Made by a program: the position numbers and the translations under genes
Shown here: positions 28,786-39,701 of the stretch, in pieces
How positions within the stretch are numbered: the first letter of the stretch is position 1
Layout of the letters: every line of letters starts with the position of its first letter
DNA from: CAVVSQ01 sp963848825
GTDB taxonomy: Bacteria > Planctomycetota > Planctomycetia > Gemmatales > Gemmataceae
Assembly: GCA_963848825.1 (NCBI GenBank)
Contig: CAWKFA010000015.1
Coordinates: 1,488,001 to 1,552,000 of the forward strand
Direction of reading: 5' to 3'
Length of the DNA: 64,000 nucleotides
Notes under the pieces: model-generated
Told to the model about the DNA's origin: nothing
Database searches by the model: none
What the model saw: only the letters and a program-made list of their open reading frames with translations

Positions 28786-30329
28786 ACGATCGGTTCCTTT
28801 CTACGGTCGAGGTGCAGTGCCGTTCCCGCGGGCCTGGTGGTTGCTTTGGCCGGCACGGAGGCTGGCTCTGCTTCCCTGGTAAGGTTAGTCACGATATTGG
28901 CACAGGCCTCGGCCGCCTCGCCGGCGTGCCGAGCAATCTCGTGCATGGTCACGGATTGCTCCTCGACGGCGCTGGCGATGGTGGATTGATACTCGTTCAC
29001 CTGATTGATGATGCCCGATATTTGGCCAAGTTCCTTCACCGCGCGGGCCGTGTCTGCTTGAATGACGTCGATTTTACGGCTGATGTCGTCCGTGGAACGG
29101 GCGGTTTCCTTGGCCAATTCCTTGACCTCGTTGGCGACGACCGCGAAGCCCTTGCCTGCCTCACCGGCCCGCGCCGCCTCGATCGTGGCATTGAGCGCCA
29201 GCAGATTGGTTTGCTCGGCAATCGAGGTAATGTCCTTGATGACCTTGCCGATGGCGGCGCTGCTCTCTTGCAATTTCGCCATCGATTCCGAGGCATTGCC
29301 GGCATTGACGACGGCTTGGTCGGCCACACGCGCGGCGTCCGAAGAGTTGCGAGCTATCTCCTGGATAGAAATGTGCATTTCCTTGACGCCCGTGGCGAGT
29401 GTCTGAATATTGTCACCAACCTGCATCGATGCGGCCGACACCATGAGGGTCCGCCGGGACAGGTGATCAAGCGCTTGATTGAGCCCACGGCTGAGGCGGC
29501 CGACTTCATCTTCGCCGCCCGCGGCGAGGCGCTGGCTCAGATCGCCGGCCGCGACCTTATCGAGCAGGCCGATGGTGGACGCGAGGCGGCGGCGGACGAG
29601 GCCAAGCAGAATCGCCAGGATCGTCATGGTCGCCGCGATGCTCAGGGCGATTATCCACGCTGTCATGCTTGTGGCGGCGGCGTTTTTGGCGAGATAACGC
29701 TCAACGGGAATGGAAACTTCAAGAACGCCCCGGACATCACCTAACTTCCACCCCGTTTTGGGAGAGGCCGCATGGTTGTTGTGGCACTGCACGCAAGTCT
29801 GGTTGACCATTTTGTCCGCGGAGGCCACGCGCAGGGTCTCTTTACCGTCTTCGATCTCCGTGCGGACGAACAATTCGGCGGGCGCGGCCTTGAGGAACGT
29901 GATGGCGTCGAGGGCGAAACGGTCGAGGAGACGGTCCTTCCGGCTAGGAAAGGGGTACTCGCTATATAAGCGCAGGAGCACGCCGCTGGAGGCCTGGCGA
30001 GACAAGTCCGCGAGATCGTGGATCATGGTCGCGGGCAAAGGAATCGTGTGGAGCGCCGTTTTATAATCCGCGTCGATACGCACGCCCGCGATTTCACGGC
30101 ACTTTTTGACAACGACCTCGGTATAGTACGCACGCAATTGTGAGTATTGTTCAATGGTGGACTTGGCTCGGTCCAGGCATTGTGCCACCGTATTTTGACG
30201 TGAAGTTTCCGCTTGATAGGCCAGCGTCAAAACACCGCCAATGGACAAGACTATGCCATTGATCAACAACACCTTGGTCGTCAAGGAGCGGCTACCAAAC
30301 CATGATTGGACAGGACGCGAGGCACTCAT
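28779..30329 (-). CDS. Chemoreceptor with periplasmic CxxCH (Tll0287/DUF3365-like heme) sensor
   Basis: 516 residues. ATG 30329 is chosen because GGGGAGAA lies just upstream. TM1 is at ~18-38 and TM2 at ~222-245. The periplasmic domain between them contains QLRAYYTEVVVKK, LRLYSEYPFPSRKD and TCVQCHNNHAAS, with Cys179-His183 forming a c-type heme motif; this matches the Tll0287-like/DUF3365 fold. HAMP follows, then the signalling domain with EQTNLLALNATIEAARAGEA. It probably senses redox state, oxygen or nitric oxide through heme; the ligand is inferred. It overlaps the next receptor gene by 7 bases. Confidence 0.88.
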   Translation of the reverse strand: MSASRPVQSWFGSRSLTTKVLLINGIVLSIGGVLTLAYQAETSRQNTVAQCLDRAKSTIEQYSQLRAYYTEVVVKKCREIAGVRIDADYKTALHTIPLPATMIHDLADLSRQASSGVLLRLYSEYPFPSRKDRLLDRFALDAITFLKAAPAELFVRTEIEDGKETLRVASADKMVNQTCVQCHNNHAASPKTGWKLGDVRGVLEVSIPVERYLAKNAAATSMTAWIIALSIAATMTILAILLGLVRRRLASTIGLLDKVAAGDLSQRLAAGGEDEVGRLSRGLNQALDHLSRRTLMVSAASMQVGDNIQTLATGVKEMHISIQEIARNSSDAARVADQAVVNAGNASESMAKLQESSAAIGKVIKDITSIAEQTNLLALNATIEAARAGEAGKGFAVVANEVKELAKETARSTDDISRKIDVIQADTARAVKELGQISGIINQVNEYQSTIASAVEEQSVTMHEIARHAGEAAEACANIVTNLTREAEPASVPAKATTRPAGTALHLDRRKEPIVC

Positions 30330-30383
30330 ATATTCTCCCCATGAAACGCCGTCCCCAGGAGACGGCACATTTAGCCCCTACAT

Positions 30384-30822
30384 TCAGGCACTGACCGGCA
30401 GCCGTACCGCTTCATCCGCATCTAAAACGAGAAGGAGACGGTCTTTTAGTTTGTACGTCCCGCGAATCAACGCCCTGGCCGGGCCATGCAGCGAAGCTGG
30501 CGGGCCTTCAAAATCCTCGTCATGAACATCGATGACATCTTCGAGCGCATCGACCAGGAGACTGACGGAGTCCTCACCGGAACGCACGACGATATTCATG
30601 CCCGGCTGCCCGATTGGCCGTTCGGACAAGCCAAGCCGAGTACGCAGATCGAGAGCGGTGACGATCTGGCCGCGTAGATTGATGAGCCCGCGGATGACCG
30701 GCGCGCGCCAGGGGCACGGGCGTCATATTCTGAAAGCGGAACACCTCCTGGACCTGGCTCACGTCGATGCCGACGAACAGCCCATCCAAATAGAACGTGC
30801 ACAGGCGGCGTGGCTGGCTCAT
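30384..30822 (-). CDS. cheW: Chemotaxis adaptor CheW (frame break)
   Basis: About 145 residues. The start SQPRRLCTFYLDGLFVGIDV and VQEVFRFQNMTPVPLARA are the first half of a CheW fold. After a change near 30705, in GGCGCGCGCC, come RTRLGLSERPIGQPGMNIVV and VSLLVDALEDVIDVHDEDFE, then RALIRGTYKLKDRLLLVLDA. CheW couples the chemoreceptors to CheA. It lies between cheA and the receptor genes. Confidence 0.88.
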
Positions 30823-30844
30823 GGTGGTCCTTTCCCCTTGGCCT

Positions 30845-33012
30845 CTAAGCGTGCATCGTTTCCAGTAGGCCAGTGATATCCATCAAATCGGTCACTTGTT
30901 GGTTAATGACCGCGGCGCCGAACAAGCCGGGCCGCTGACCCTTGCATCGCTGGTCCAGCGGCGACGCCACGATGTCCAAAATGCGCTCCACCAACAGGCC
31001 GATCGACCGGTGATTTTCGGTGCAAACGACGAGCGACAGTTGATCGGCGGTCGGATCGGGCAAATCGTCAAAAAACCGAGTGCCGACGTGAAGGAGCGGG
31101 AGTATCTGGCCCCGGTACTGGAGCACCTGCTGGTCGTCCGCGCGTTCGATAGCGCGGGTCGCGACTTCTTCCAGGCGGGCGACCTGGGCCAGCGGAATGG
31201 CCAGACGACGTTCCTTGCCAGCCTGGACGAGCAAGCAGGCATGCTGGTCGGACAGTCGCTCGGCCGGGACCATTTCCTCCAGGGGCTTGCGGTCGCGGCC
31301 TTCCGTGAGCAAGCCGGTGTGTTGCGCGATGCCAAGCACGTCGAGGATGAGCGCGATCCGGCCGTCGCCCATGATGGTGGCACCAGCATAGAGCGAGAGG
31401 CCGCGGAGTTGCTGACTGAGCGGCTTGACGACAATTTCCTCCGTGTCGTTGATGCGATCGACGACCAGTCCGAACTGCTGTTGCTCGGCTTGCAGCACGA
31501 CGAGGTTTAGAGGTCCGTTGGTCCTTGCCGTCAAGGCCGACCCTCGGCGGAAGATGTCGGCCAATGCGACGACGGGAAGCAAGCGGCCGCGCAGACGGTA
31601 GACCGGGGCCCCATGCACATACTCGATGCCGTGCCCGGTGCCTTCAGGATCGACGTGCACCAACTCGACAAGGCTAGCTTGCGGCAGCGCGTAGCGCTCG
31701 CCGCCACTGGTAATGAGTACGCGGGAATGATCGCCAGCGTGAGCGGGATCTTTATCCGCAAGGTCGTGCCTTCGCCCAGCGTACTGGAAACCTCTAGCGT
31801 GCCATTGATTTTCTCGATATTGGTTTTGACCACGTCCATGCCAACGCCGCGCCCAGAAATACTGGTGACCTTTTCCGCCGTGGAAAAGCCGGGGAGAAAA
31901 ATCAGGCCCTGAAGTTCGCGGACGCTCATGCGTTCCGCGATCTCGGGCGTGATGAGCCCGCGCTCGAGTGCTTTTAGTTTGACCCGTTCCGCATCGATGC
32001 CGCCGCCATCATCGCGCACTTCAAGAATGACCAGGCCACCCTCGTGGCAAGCACGCAAGGACAGGCAGCCCTCGGCCGGCTTGCCGCGCTGGCTGCGCAG
32101 TTCCGGCCCTTCAATGCCATGATCGACCGAATTACGGATGATATGGGTGAAGGGGTCCTTGATGGCCTCGATGACAGTCCGGTCCAGTTCGGTGTCCTTG
32201 CCGGCCATGTCCACGCGGACCTTTTTTCCACAGGCCATGGCCAGATCGCGAACGACCCGGGGCAGGCGGTCCCAGATGGTGCCGATGGGCTGCATGCGCG
32301 TCTTCATGACGCCTTCTTGAAGTTCGGAAGTGATGAGATTGAGTCGCTGCGTGGTGGTGAGAAAGAGCGGGTCCCGCTGCGTGGCGGCGACTTGCAAGAT
32401 TTGGTTACGCGCCAGCACCAGTTCGCCGACCAGGGTCATGAGTTTGTCGAGAAGGCCGACGTCTACCCGAATGTTGCTCTCGGCCAGGGTGGAGGCCCCG
32501 CCATCGGTTGCGCTTTTGCAAGCAGCCGATTCCCCGGACGTCGTGCGGACCGGCGCCGCTACTGCTTGTTGCGACGCCTCGCGAGGCATTATGGCTTCAG
32601 AGATTGGTTGCGAGGCCGCGTCTGGCGTTACCTCCTGCAGGAGCGTCAATTCAGCGATAAGGTCCTGATAGTCGCCATCCCCCTCGGTCGAGTTTTTTTC
32701 GATGGTGGCCAGCATGGCGCGCACCGCGTCGACCATGCGTAACAGCGTGGTGGTGATGCGCGGATTCAAAATCAAGGCGCCGTCGCGCAACAGGCTCAAC
32801 AAACTTTCGCCGGCGTGAGCAACCGACCCGAGTTTGCCGAAACCGAAGAAACCGCATGTCCCTTTGATCGTGTGGATGGTGCGGAACACGCTGGCGAGGC
32901 GCTCGGCAGCGGCCGGATCGGCCTCCAGCGCAACTAGATCGCGATCAAGTTGATCCAGGTTCTCCTGGCTTTCGATGAGGAATTCCCGGACCAGATCGGT
33001 ATCGTCAGTCAT
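30845..33012 (-). CDS. cheA: Chemotaxis histidine kinase CheA with two CheW-like domains (frame break)
   Basis: About 722 residues. An N-terminal HPt domain carries His47 in FRTIHTIKGTCGFFGF. A ~65-residue linker follows with no recognisable CheY-binding P2 domain. P3/P4 begin with VDVGLLDKLMTLVGELVLAR and include IIRNSVDHGIEG, VRDDGGGID and GRGVGMDVVKTNIEKINGT. The frame changes near 31721. The C-terminus has two CheW-like modules: IEYVHGAPVYRLRGRLLPVV, then FGLVVDRINDTEEIV and GATIMGDGRIALILDV, followed by LLVQAGKERRLAIPLAQVAR and VLQYRGQILPLLHV. The doubled P5 should enlarge the array-contact surface. Confidence 0.92.
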
Positions 33013-33030
33013 TGGCGCATTCCCCGTCTT

Positions 33031-33555
33031 TTAGGTGCCGGCAGCCCGATGGGCGAAGCCGATTGCCGGTTTGGCGGCGACCAGCCGGAACCAGAAGGGG
33101 CCTTGCGGTGTCGAGAAACCGAGATAGGCGGTCGGCAGACCAGGCGGCATGAGCAATTCGACGGCCTGGCCGCGGGCGACCGTGGGCAAAGTCATCTGGG
33201 CCGCGATGCCCTTGGCATCCAGACGGGCGCTGATGTCTCCGGCGACCACGTTGGCCAACTCGCCAACGACGTCGCCCATGTCGGCGCTGTCGAAGGGAAT
33301 GGGAAAGCCTGAGAATTTCTCGGCCAGCGCCCGGGCGGTTTTTTCCGGCAACACCAGGGCAAAGGACCATGACACCGACCCGGTATAAGAAATCACGCCA
33401 ACCACGCTGGAGCAGGGCAGGGGCTTTTGCCCGCTGGCGAGCGCTGCCGGCTCGGCTCCGCAGATGGAGCCGAACGTGGACCGCGTTGCCTGGCGGACCG
33501 CATCGGCGATCGGGGCCGGGAAGGCGGGTGCTTCCGGGGATTGGGTCGCTAACAT
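33031..33555 (-). CDS. cheX: CheX/CheC-like chemotaxis phosphatase
   Basis: 174 residues, intact. VGVISYTGSVSWSFALVLPE forms the first beta sheet. DMGDVVGELANVVAGDISAR carries the CheX-type motif (E-L-x-N-x-x-x-G) that inserts Glu and Asn into the CheY active site. It is expected to dephosphorylate CheY-P. It lies between cheA and cheY in the operon. CheC and CheX are related; the single ELANxxxG motif favours CheX. Confidence 0.8.
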   Translation of the reverse strand: MLATQSPEAPAFPAPIADAVRQATRSTFGSICGAEPAALASGQKPLPCSSVVGVISYTGSVSWSFALVLPEKTARALAEKFSGFPIPFDSADMGDVVGELANVVAGDISARLDAKGIAAQMTLPTVARGQAVELLMPPGLPTAYLGFSTPQGPFWFRLVAAKPAIGFAHRAAGT

Positions 33556-33627
33556 GAGAGGGCCTCGCGGTTAAATGTTCTCAGTGGCGGAACTAAAGAG
33601 GTCAGGCAACTCCTCCCGCGGGAGTTG

Positions 33628-34098
33628 TTAACCGAAGATCGAGCGAAAAAGGCCGCTGGTGGCGGGCGGCTGCTGTTTTTCACGAAGGAGACGTTGGCGG
33701 CGCAAATGGGCCAGGCCCGCCTTGTCGATCGCCTTCTTCAGCTTGACCTGCATTTCCTCGACCGTAAATGGCTTGCACAGGTAGCTGTCGGCGCCAGCCT
33801 CATCGAGCGCCTCCTGGACCTTGCCCATCGATTTTTCGCTCGTGACCATCACCATGGGGATGTCATCGGCGTTGCCCATGGCGCGGACCTTGCGCACGAA
33901 ATCGACGCCGGTCATGTTCGGCATGTTCCAGTCGACGAAGGCAATATGGATTTCGCTGGGATTGAATTTAGCCAGCGCGTCGACACCATCCTCGGCCTCG
34001 ATGAAGGTGAAGTCCGCCAATTTTGTTTTTTGCAGCGATTGCATCACCATGTTGCGCATCACGCGCGAATCATCGATCACCAGGGCTTTCAAAATCAT
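33628..34098 (-). CDS. cheY: Chemotaxis response regulator CheY
   Basis: 156 residues. ATG 34098 is selected because GGAGG lies 9 bases upstream. It is a single receiver domain: LVIDDSRVMRN (Asp9, Asp10), phospho-acceptor Asp56 in IAFVDWNMPNMTG, MVTSEKS and LCKPFT with the conserved Lys. A ~35-residue basic tail rich in Arg and Gln follows (LRRQRLLREKQQPPATSG), which is longer than a classical CheY. It is the first gene of the che operon. The 185-base gap to the divergent kinase has no convincing promoter. Confidence 0.92.
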   Translation of the reverse strand: MILKALVIDDSRVMRNMVMQSLQKTKLADFTFIEAEDGVDALAKFNPSEIHIAFVDWNMPNMTGVDFVRKVRAMGNADDIPMVMVTSEKSMGKVQEALDEAGADSYLCKPFTVEEMQVKLKKAIDKAGLAHLRRQRLLREKQQPPATSGLFRSIFG

Positions 34099-34283
34099 GA
34101 CACCGTCCTCCAAAGGCTACGTGAAAACCAGCACGAAAAAATTATCGCTTAAAGACCGCCCGGCTTGTGTCTTTTTCCCAAACTTCGCCATCCGCATGCC
34201 GAAACCACACGCCAAGTCCTACATTACCGGCAGGGCAGGCGCTTTCGGCGAATCGCTCTTAAGCGGCATAACCCCGGAAAAAT

Positions 34284-37200
34284 ATGGCCGTGCGCGGGGA
34301 TCAATCGTTGCAACCGTCAGCGGGCCGGCTAGAATTGGCAGCCGGGAATGAAATTTATTGCCCCACGCGGGAGGCTCTCTTGGGCCCCTATATCTTTGCC
34401 AACGTGCTGCTCATCGGGTTTTTCGCCTTTGCCGCGATCCATTATTTTTGGATGTGGATCCTGGGCAGGGAAGAACGAACGTTTTTGGTTTTTTCCATTC
34501 ACTGCGCTGTTTGCGCCGGCTTGGGTTCCTGCATCGTCAGCATCATCACGGCCCAGAGCGTACGCGATTGCCAGGCGGCAGTGGACGCCAGGGCCACGCT
34601 CGGCCTGGTATCCCAGGTGACCACGTTATGGCTGCTGACACTTATCAGCGGCTTGCGCGTGCGACCGTTGGTGTTGACTCTGTCCGGCTTTCTTCTGGCG
34701 TTCGCCGCCATCAACATGCTTGTCGTACCCATCGGCGGCGGTGTTACTGCCATCCAGCAGGAAGAGTTACCCTGGGGAGAAGTAGCGACGTTTCCACATT
34801 TCGCGGCCCCGCGCTGGTGGGCCGCACCCATTTTTTTCGCGGTCACTACGGTCCATCTTTTTGGCCTTGGTGCGGCGGTCCGCATGTGGTCGCGCGACCG
34901 GCTTGGCGCGGTCCTGGTAGCTCTGGCCAGCGGTGGCACCCTGTGTGCCGTTGTGGCCGTGATGTTGATCGAGGTTTTTAGAGTGGGACTGGTGTATTTT
35001 GGGCTATTTCCGGTGCTGACCTGGATGGTTTTGATCGCCTTGTCCCTGGCACGCGAATATCGGGTGCGCGTGGACCAGTTCATGGCCAGCGACACCGGCC
35101 GCAAACGGGCGGAGGAGACACTCAATGCCTCCCAGGCAACGCTGCAGTCGATCCTGGAGACAGCCCCGGACCACGTCATGACCGCGAACCGCCAGGGGCA
35201 AATTCTGTTCGTTAATCGAACGTTACCCCATCAAACCGCCGCCGAAGTCATTGGCAGCAGCATTTTTTCGCATGTTCCGCCCAACGCGGAACCTGTTATC
35301 CGTGCCCATTTGGAAAAGGTATTTCAGACCGGGGCTTCCCAGGAGTTTGAAACGCTCGGCCCGTCGCTGCCCAGCGGGGCCAGGGGTTACTGGCTGGTGC
35401 GTGTTGGGCCCGTCTACCGGAAAGACGAGATCGTGGCAGCCGTTTTTTGCGCAATCGATATCGGCGCTCGCAAACAGGCCGAGGATGCCTTACGCGACGC
35501 TCACCAGTTCAACGAGCAAATCATCACCAGCGCACTTCACGGTCTGATCGTGATGGATCGCGATTGTCGTTACCGGGTTTGGAACCGCAAAATGGAAGAG
35601 ATGAGCGGTGTGTGGGCGGCCGACGTCCTGGGTAAACGGCCGCTGGAGGTCTTTCCGTTTTTGAACAATACCGAAGTCGCTGCCCATATGGAGCGTGCCC
35701 TGGCCGGCGAGACGTTGACCTTGGCGGACTTTCCTTACGAGGTTGCCAGCAGCGGGCGTAAAGGTTGGTCAATGCAGATCATGGGGCCTTTGCATGATTC
35801 CCGGGGAGAGGTCGCCGGCATCATTGTCAGCGTGGTCGACGTCACCGACCGGAAGAAAGCTGTCGAGTCTTTGCAGCTTTTTGCGCCCTGGTCGATCGTT
35901 CGCACGACGCGATCCAGGTGCTCGATCCGGCAACGGGAAGATTTTTAGATATCAACGAAAAGGGCTGCACCGACCTTGGCTATCGGCGCGAGCAGCTATT
36001 GGAGATGAGTGTCTTCGACATCGATCCGCTTGTAACGCCAGCGTCCTATGCCATATATCTCGAGAAAATGCGCGGGGCCGGTGCCATCGCCTTCCAGAGC
36101 CAGCATCGGCGGGCCGATGGCACGACCTTTCCCGTGGAAATCAGTTGTCGCCTGGTGCGCCTCGGTCGCGAATATATTGTGACCGCCGTCCGGGACATTT
36201 CCGAGCGTTTGCAGTCCGAGACGACGCGGCGCAGCCTGGAAATGCAATTGATGCAATCGCAAAAAATGGAAGCCATTGGTCTACTCGCGGGCGGCGTGGC
36301 CCACGATTTCAATAATCTGCTCACGGTGATTCTGGGCTTTAGTGAACTTGTGCTCGACAAGCTGCCGGCCGACGATGATCTCGTTCAACCGGTGCGCGCG
36401 ATCAAGGATGCCGGCGAGCGCGGCGCGGCGTTGACGCGGCAAATGCTGGTCTTCAGTCGGAGTCATATCTTTGATTTCAAGTTATTAGACCTCAACAGCG
36501 TGGTAAGCGAAACCGAGACCATGCTACGGCGCCTCATTCCTGAGGACATCGACTTCCGCGTTGATCTGGACCCTGCCATTGGACGCGTGCGGGCGGACCC
36601 GGGCCAGCTAGGCCAGGTGCTCATCAATCTGGTGGTCAACGCACGCGATGCCATGCCTGACGGCGGCCGTTTGACGATCGAGACCCGGTCACAGAGCGCG
36701 GCGCCGTGAATGGGTCCGCCAAAAATGGCCAGGCCCGCCATGTCGTATTGAAGGTCACGGATACGGGCATCGGCATGGACGCGGAGGTCATGGCGCGCGT
36801 ATTCGAGCCCTTTTTCACGACCAAGGCGCTTGGCCGCGGGACCGGTTTGGGCCTGGCGGTTGTGAAAGGCATTGTGGAAAAATGCGGCGGCAAGATTGAG
36901 GTCGCCAGCCAGGTTGGCAAGGGTGCCGCTATTTGCATCTACCTGCCCGCCCATCTAGAGGCGGCCGAGCGCGCCGCGATCAAATCGAAAAGTGCCGCCT
37001 TCGCGGGGACGGAAACAATCCTGCTCGTGGAGGATGAAAAAGCCATTCGCCATTTGGCGTCAATCTATTTGAAGTCGAATGGCTATACCATTTTGGAAGC
37101 CGACGACGGCCGGGACGCTTTACGGATCGCCGATGAGCACTCCGGCAGCATCGATATGCTGCTCACGGACGTGGTCATGCCCAACCTGGGCGGCGTGGAT

Positions 37201-37392
37201 TTGGCCAAAGTCCTGCGAACGCGGTTTGCCGAACTCAAGGTGCTCTTTATGACGGGCTATTCCGACGACGAAATTTTCGAGCGGGGGCTAAATGGTCCAG
37301 GCTTCCACTTGTTGCAAAAACCGTACGCGCCTGCTTCCCTCGTCCGGAAGGTCCGCGACGTGCTGGATTGGGGAGAACCTTCCGCCCAGTAG
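34284..37392 (+). CDS. Membrane hybrid histidine kinase with PAS domains and receiver (frame breaks)
   Basis: About 1036 residues. Residues ~30-260 contain seven or so hydrophobic helices, a 7TM sensor module. Three PAS-like units follow (ILETAPDHVMTANRQGQILF; ALHGLIVMDRDCRYRVWNRK; DPATGRFLDINEKGC), the third after a junction near 35900. The DHp region is QKMEAIGLLAGGVAHDFNNL with the phospho-His, then the ATPase domain, broken near 36700, with DTGIGMD, FEPFFTTK and GTGLGLAVV. The receiver ends the protein: VEDEKAIRH and LTDVVMPNLGGVD. The start could also be slightly downstream. It is divergent from cheY and may link another stimulus to motility; that is inferred from position. Confidence 0.82.
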
Positions 37393-37415
37393 AGTCTGGT
37401 AAATCAGCCGATTGA

Positions 37416-39113
37416 CTACCTGATGATGTTTGTCAGAGCTTGCAGGATTTGATTGGCTTCCGTGATGACATGGGCGTTTACCTCGTAACCCTGTTGGGCA
37501 ATGATCAAACGCGTGAATTCCAGAGAGACATCCACATTGGACGATTCCAGTTGTTTCTGCTCGACGGCGCCATTGCCGCCCGAAAGCCCTGAGCCGATCA
37601 AGGGGGGCCCGGATTCGCTCGTCAACGCGTAATTATTGTCTCCCACGCGGTCCAGGGCGGATGGGTTGGCGAAGTTGGCCACTGCGAGTTGAGCGATCGC
37701 CAGGGTCTGGCCGTTGGTGAACACGCCGTTGATCACTCCATCCTTGCCTATGGAAATCGACGACAGCGAGCCGGAAGCGTAGCCGTCTTGGCCCGTGGCG
37801 ACAGCCGACGAGGCTCCGCCCGTTTGAGTCAAACCGCTGAAGCTGTTCGAGTTGCCAAGATTAAAGTTGAGGATCTCCGGAGCGGGAAAGCCGTTGAATT
37901 GCACGGCCATGGTGGGGTTACCCACACCAGTGCCGGTAACCTGGCTAAACGAACCATCCTGGTTGAACACAATGTTGCTGACGGAATTGTCCGTCATGGT
38001 TCCTTCATTGGCGTTAATTTGTCCCGTCATGTTCCAGGTGTTGTTCGCCGCTTTTTGAAAAACCATATTAAGCGTATGCGGTGTCCCTTGCGAGTCATAA
38101 ATTTGGATGCTGGTGTTGACGGTATCGCCGTTCTTGCCCACGGTGGTAACGTCCATGAGGTGATTGCCCCAGGTTGTGCCGCCCACGTCGCCTGCCGCGT
38201 CCGCGATGGCGAGGCTGACCTTGCTGGGTCCAACCGCATTGGCCTTCACCACGAGATTGCCGGATGCATCCAGCGACGCCGTCAGGCCATTGAAATTGGT
38301 ATTGATCGCATTGATAACGTCGCCCAGGGTCGTCGTCCCATCGACAGCCAGTGACGCATTGACTTGCGTTCCCGTGCCGTCGACACCTTGAATGGTAATG
38401 GAGTCGCCCGGCGAGTTGCCGTTCTGCCCAACATACGCACTCGTGTTGTCGCTAAGGCTATTGAGGGTTGTCAGTAGCGAAGCCGCGGTGGGCGGCGAGC
38501 CGGCTGCTTTAAAGGCCTGAGCGGAGGTAAGGACTTGCGCCAGCGGTCCGACAGCCGTCGTGCTGAGGTTACCCTGAAGAATGACGCTGGAGGTGGCGGA
38601 CCCGGAAACGCCGGCGCCCACGGGAATCAGAATGTCATCATTGCCCGCTTTCTGGAAGGCTGGGGTCGTGGCGCTGCCTTCGCCCGTCGTGCCGAACCGC
38701 TGCACGCGATTACCCGTAGCAGGATCGACCAGAAAGTTGTTGGCATCGACTCCGAACGAGCCGGAACGCGTGTAAAGGCTTTGCGCACCGTTACGTACCA
38801 CGAAGAATCCTCTGCCCTGCAGCGCAACATCCAGGTCGTTGCCCGTCGATTGCAAGGTGCCTTGTTGAAAGTTGGGTGAGACCGAGGCGACCTTGGCGCC
38901 GGACCCCATCTGGATGGGATTGGTGCCGCCCACGGCAGTTCCACTTGCGGCCGTCGCCTGGCTGAGGTTTTGGTAGACCAGATCGCTGAAATTGACGTTT
39001 TGTGCCTTGAAGCCGGTGGTGTTCGAGTTCGCCAGGTTATTGCCGACGACGTCGAGCATTTGTTGGTTTACCTGGAGCCCGGTGACTCCGGAAAACAGTG
39101 CGTCCATCGCCAT
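37416..39113 (-). CDS. flgE: Flagellar hook protein FlgE
   Basis: 565 residues, intact. The N-terminal rod-type motif ALFSGVTGLQVNQQMLDVVG and NNLANSNTTGFK is classic, and the C-terminus SNVDVSLEFTRLIIAQQGYE and ANQILQALTNIIR forms the D0 coiled coil. The central domain is larger than the ~400-residue Salmonella FlgE, rich in Gly, Ser, Thr and Asn. It builds the hook, capped by FlgD, whose gene is 25 bases upstream. Expression is from the same transcript as fliK and flgD. Confidence 0.95.
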   Translation of the reverse strand: MAMDALFSGVTGLQVNQQMLDVVGNNLANSNTTGFKAQNVNFSDLVYQNLSQATAASGTAVGGTNPIQMGSGAKVASVSPNFQQGTLQSTGNDLDVALQGRGFFVVRNGAQSLYTRSGSFGVDANNFLVDPATGNRVQRFGTTGEGSATTPAFQKAGNDDILIPVGAGVSGSATSSVILQGNLSTTAVGPLAQVLTSAQAFKAAGSPPTAASLLTTLNSLSDNTSAYVGQNGNSPGDSITIQGVDGTGTQVNASLAVDGTTTLGDVINAINTNFNGLTASLDASGNLVVKANAVGPSKVSLAIADAAGDVGGTTWGNHLMDVTTVGKNGDTVNTSIQIYDSQGTPHTLNMVFQKAANNTWNMTGQINANEGTMTDNSVSNIVFNQDGSFSQVTGTGVGNPTMAVQFNGFPAPEILNFNLGNSNSFSGLTQTGGASSAVATGQDGYASGSLSSISIGKDGVINGVFTNGQTLAIAQLAVANFANPSALDRVGDNNYALTSESGPPLIGSGLSGGNGAVEQKQLESSNVDVSLEFTRLIIAQQGYEVNAHVITEANQILQALTNIIR

Positions 39114-39138
39114 GAAAAGGTCCTCACAATTATGAAAA

Positions 39139-39630
39139 TCACATGCTGGCGGCGCCGGCGGTGGTTGTGCTTGTGGGTGTGCCGGTGGTCTTAGGACTGG
39201 CGGTGATACTTTGAATCTGACTCAAGCCGACGTTGGCATTGCCAATGACCAGTTGCGGCTGGTTGCCGACCATGGTGACGGAACTTACAGTCCCCGTCGC
39301 GGTCTTGCCGGCCGCATTGGTATAGGTGACTGCTTTGCCGATCAGGCTTACTCCCTGGGTCAGGCCCTGCATGGCGAGCATGGTGGAAATACTTTGATTG
39401 AGCTGCGTGATGCCCTGGACGGAGGAGAACTGAGCCATTTGCGTGACATAATCGGTGGCGCTGGTGGGGCTCGATGGGTCCTGGTTTTTCATCTGCGCCA
39501 TCAGCAATTTCATGAAATCCGGCTGTTGCGGGCCACCCGCCGATGCCGAGGCCGCCGTCGGCGAATTGAGGCTGGCGGCGGTAGCCGGCAGTAGGCTGGA
39601 AGTTCCCAGAGTTGAAGCAATGCTACTCAT
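39139..39630 (-). CDS. flgD: Flagellar hook-capping protein FlgD
   Basis: 163 residues. PDFMKLLMAQMKNQDPSSPT and DYVTQMAQFSSVQGITQLNQ are the FlgD N-terminal signature. A short C-terminal beta region follows (VSLIGKAVTYTNAAGKTATG), so the protein lacks most of the Tudor/Fn3 part of longer FlgD proteins. It assembles at the tip of the hook and directs FlgE addition. Confidence 0.9.
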   Translation of the reverse strand: MSSIASTLGTSSLLPATAASLNSPTAASASAGGPQQPDFMKLLMAQMKNQDPSSPTSATDYVTQMAQFSSVQGITQLNQSISTMLAMQGLTQGVSLIGKAVTYTNAAGKTATGTVSSVTMVGNQPQLVIGNANVGLSQIQSITASPKTTGTPTSTTTAGAASM

Positions 39631-39701
39631 GATGTCTGTCCAGGGTGTGACGTCCAGGGCGGCCCAAACACGGATGTTTCTTGGCCCCGCTTGGAATGGT
39701 C

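Noticed and set aside
34099..34283. AGCGATAA upstream of cheY as a sigma-28 promoter
   Set aside because: Only 6 of 8 bases fit and no -35 partner is found.
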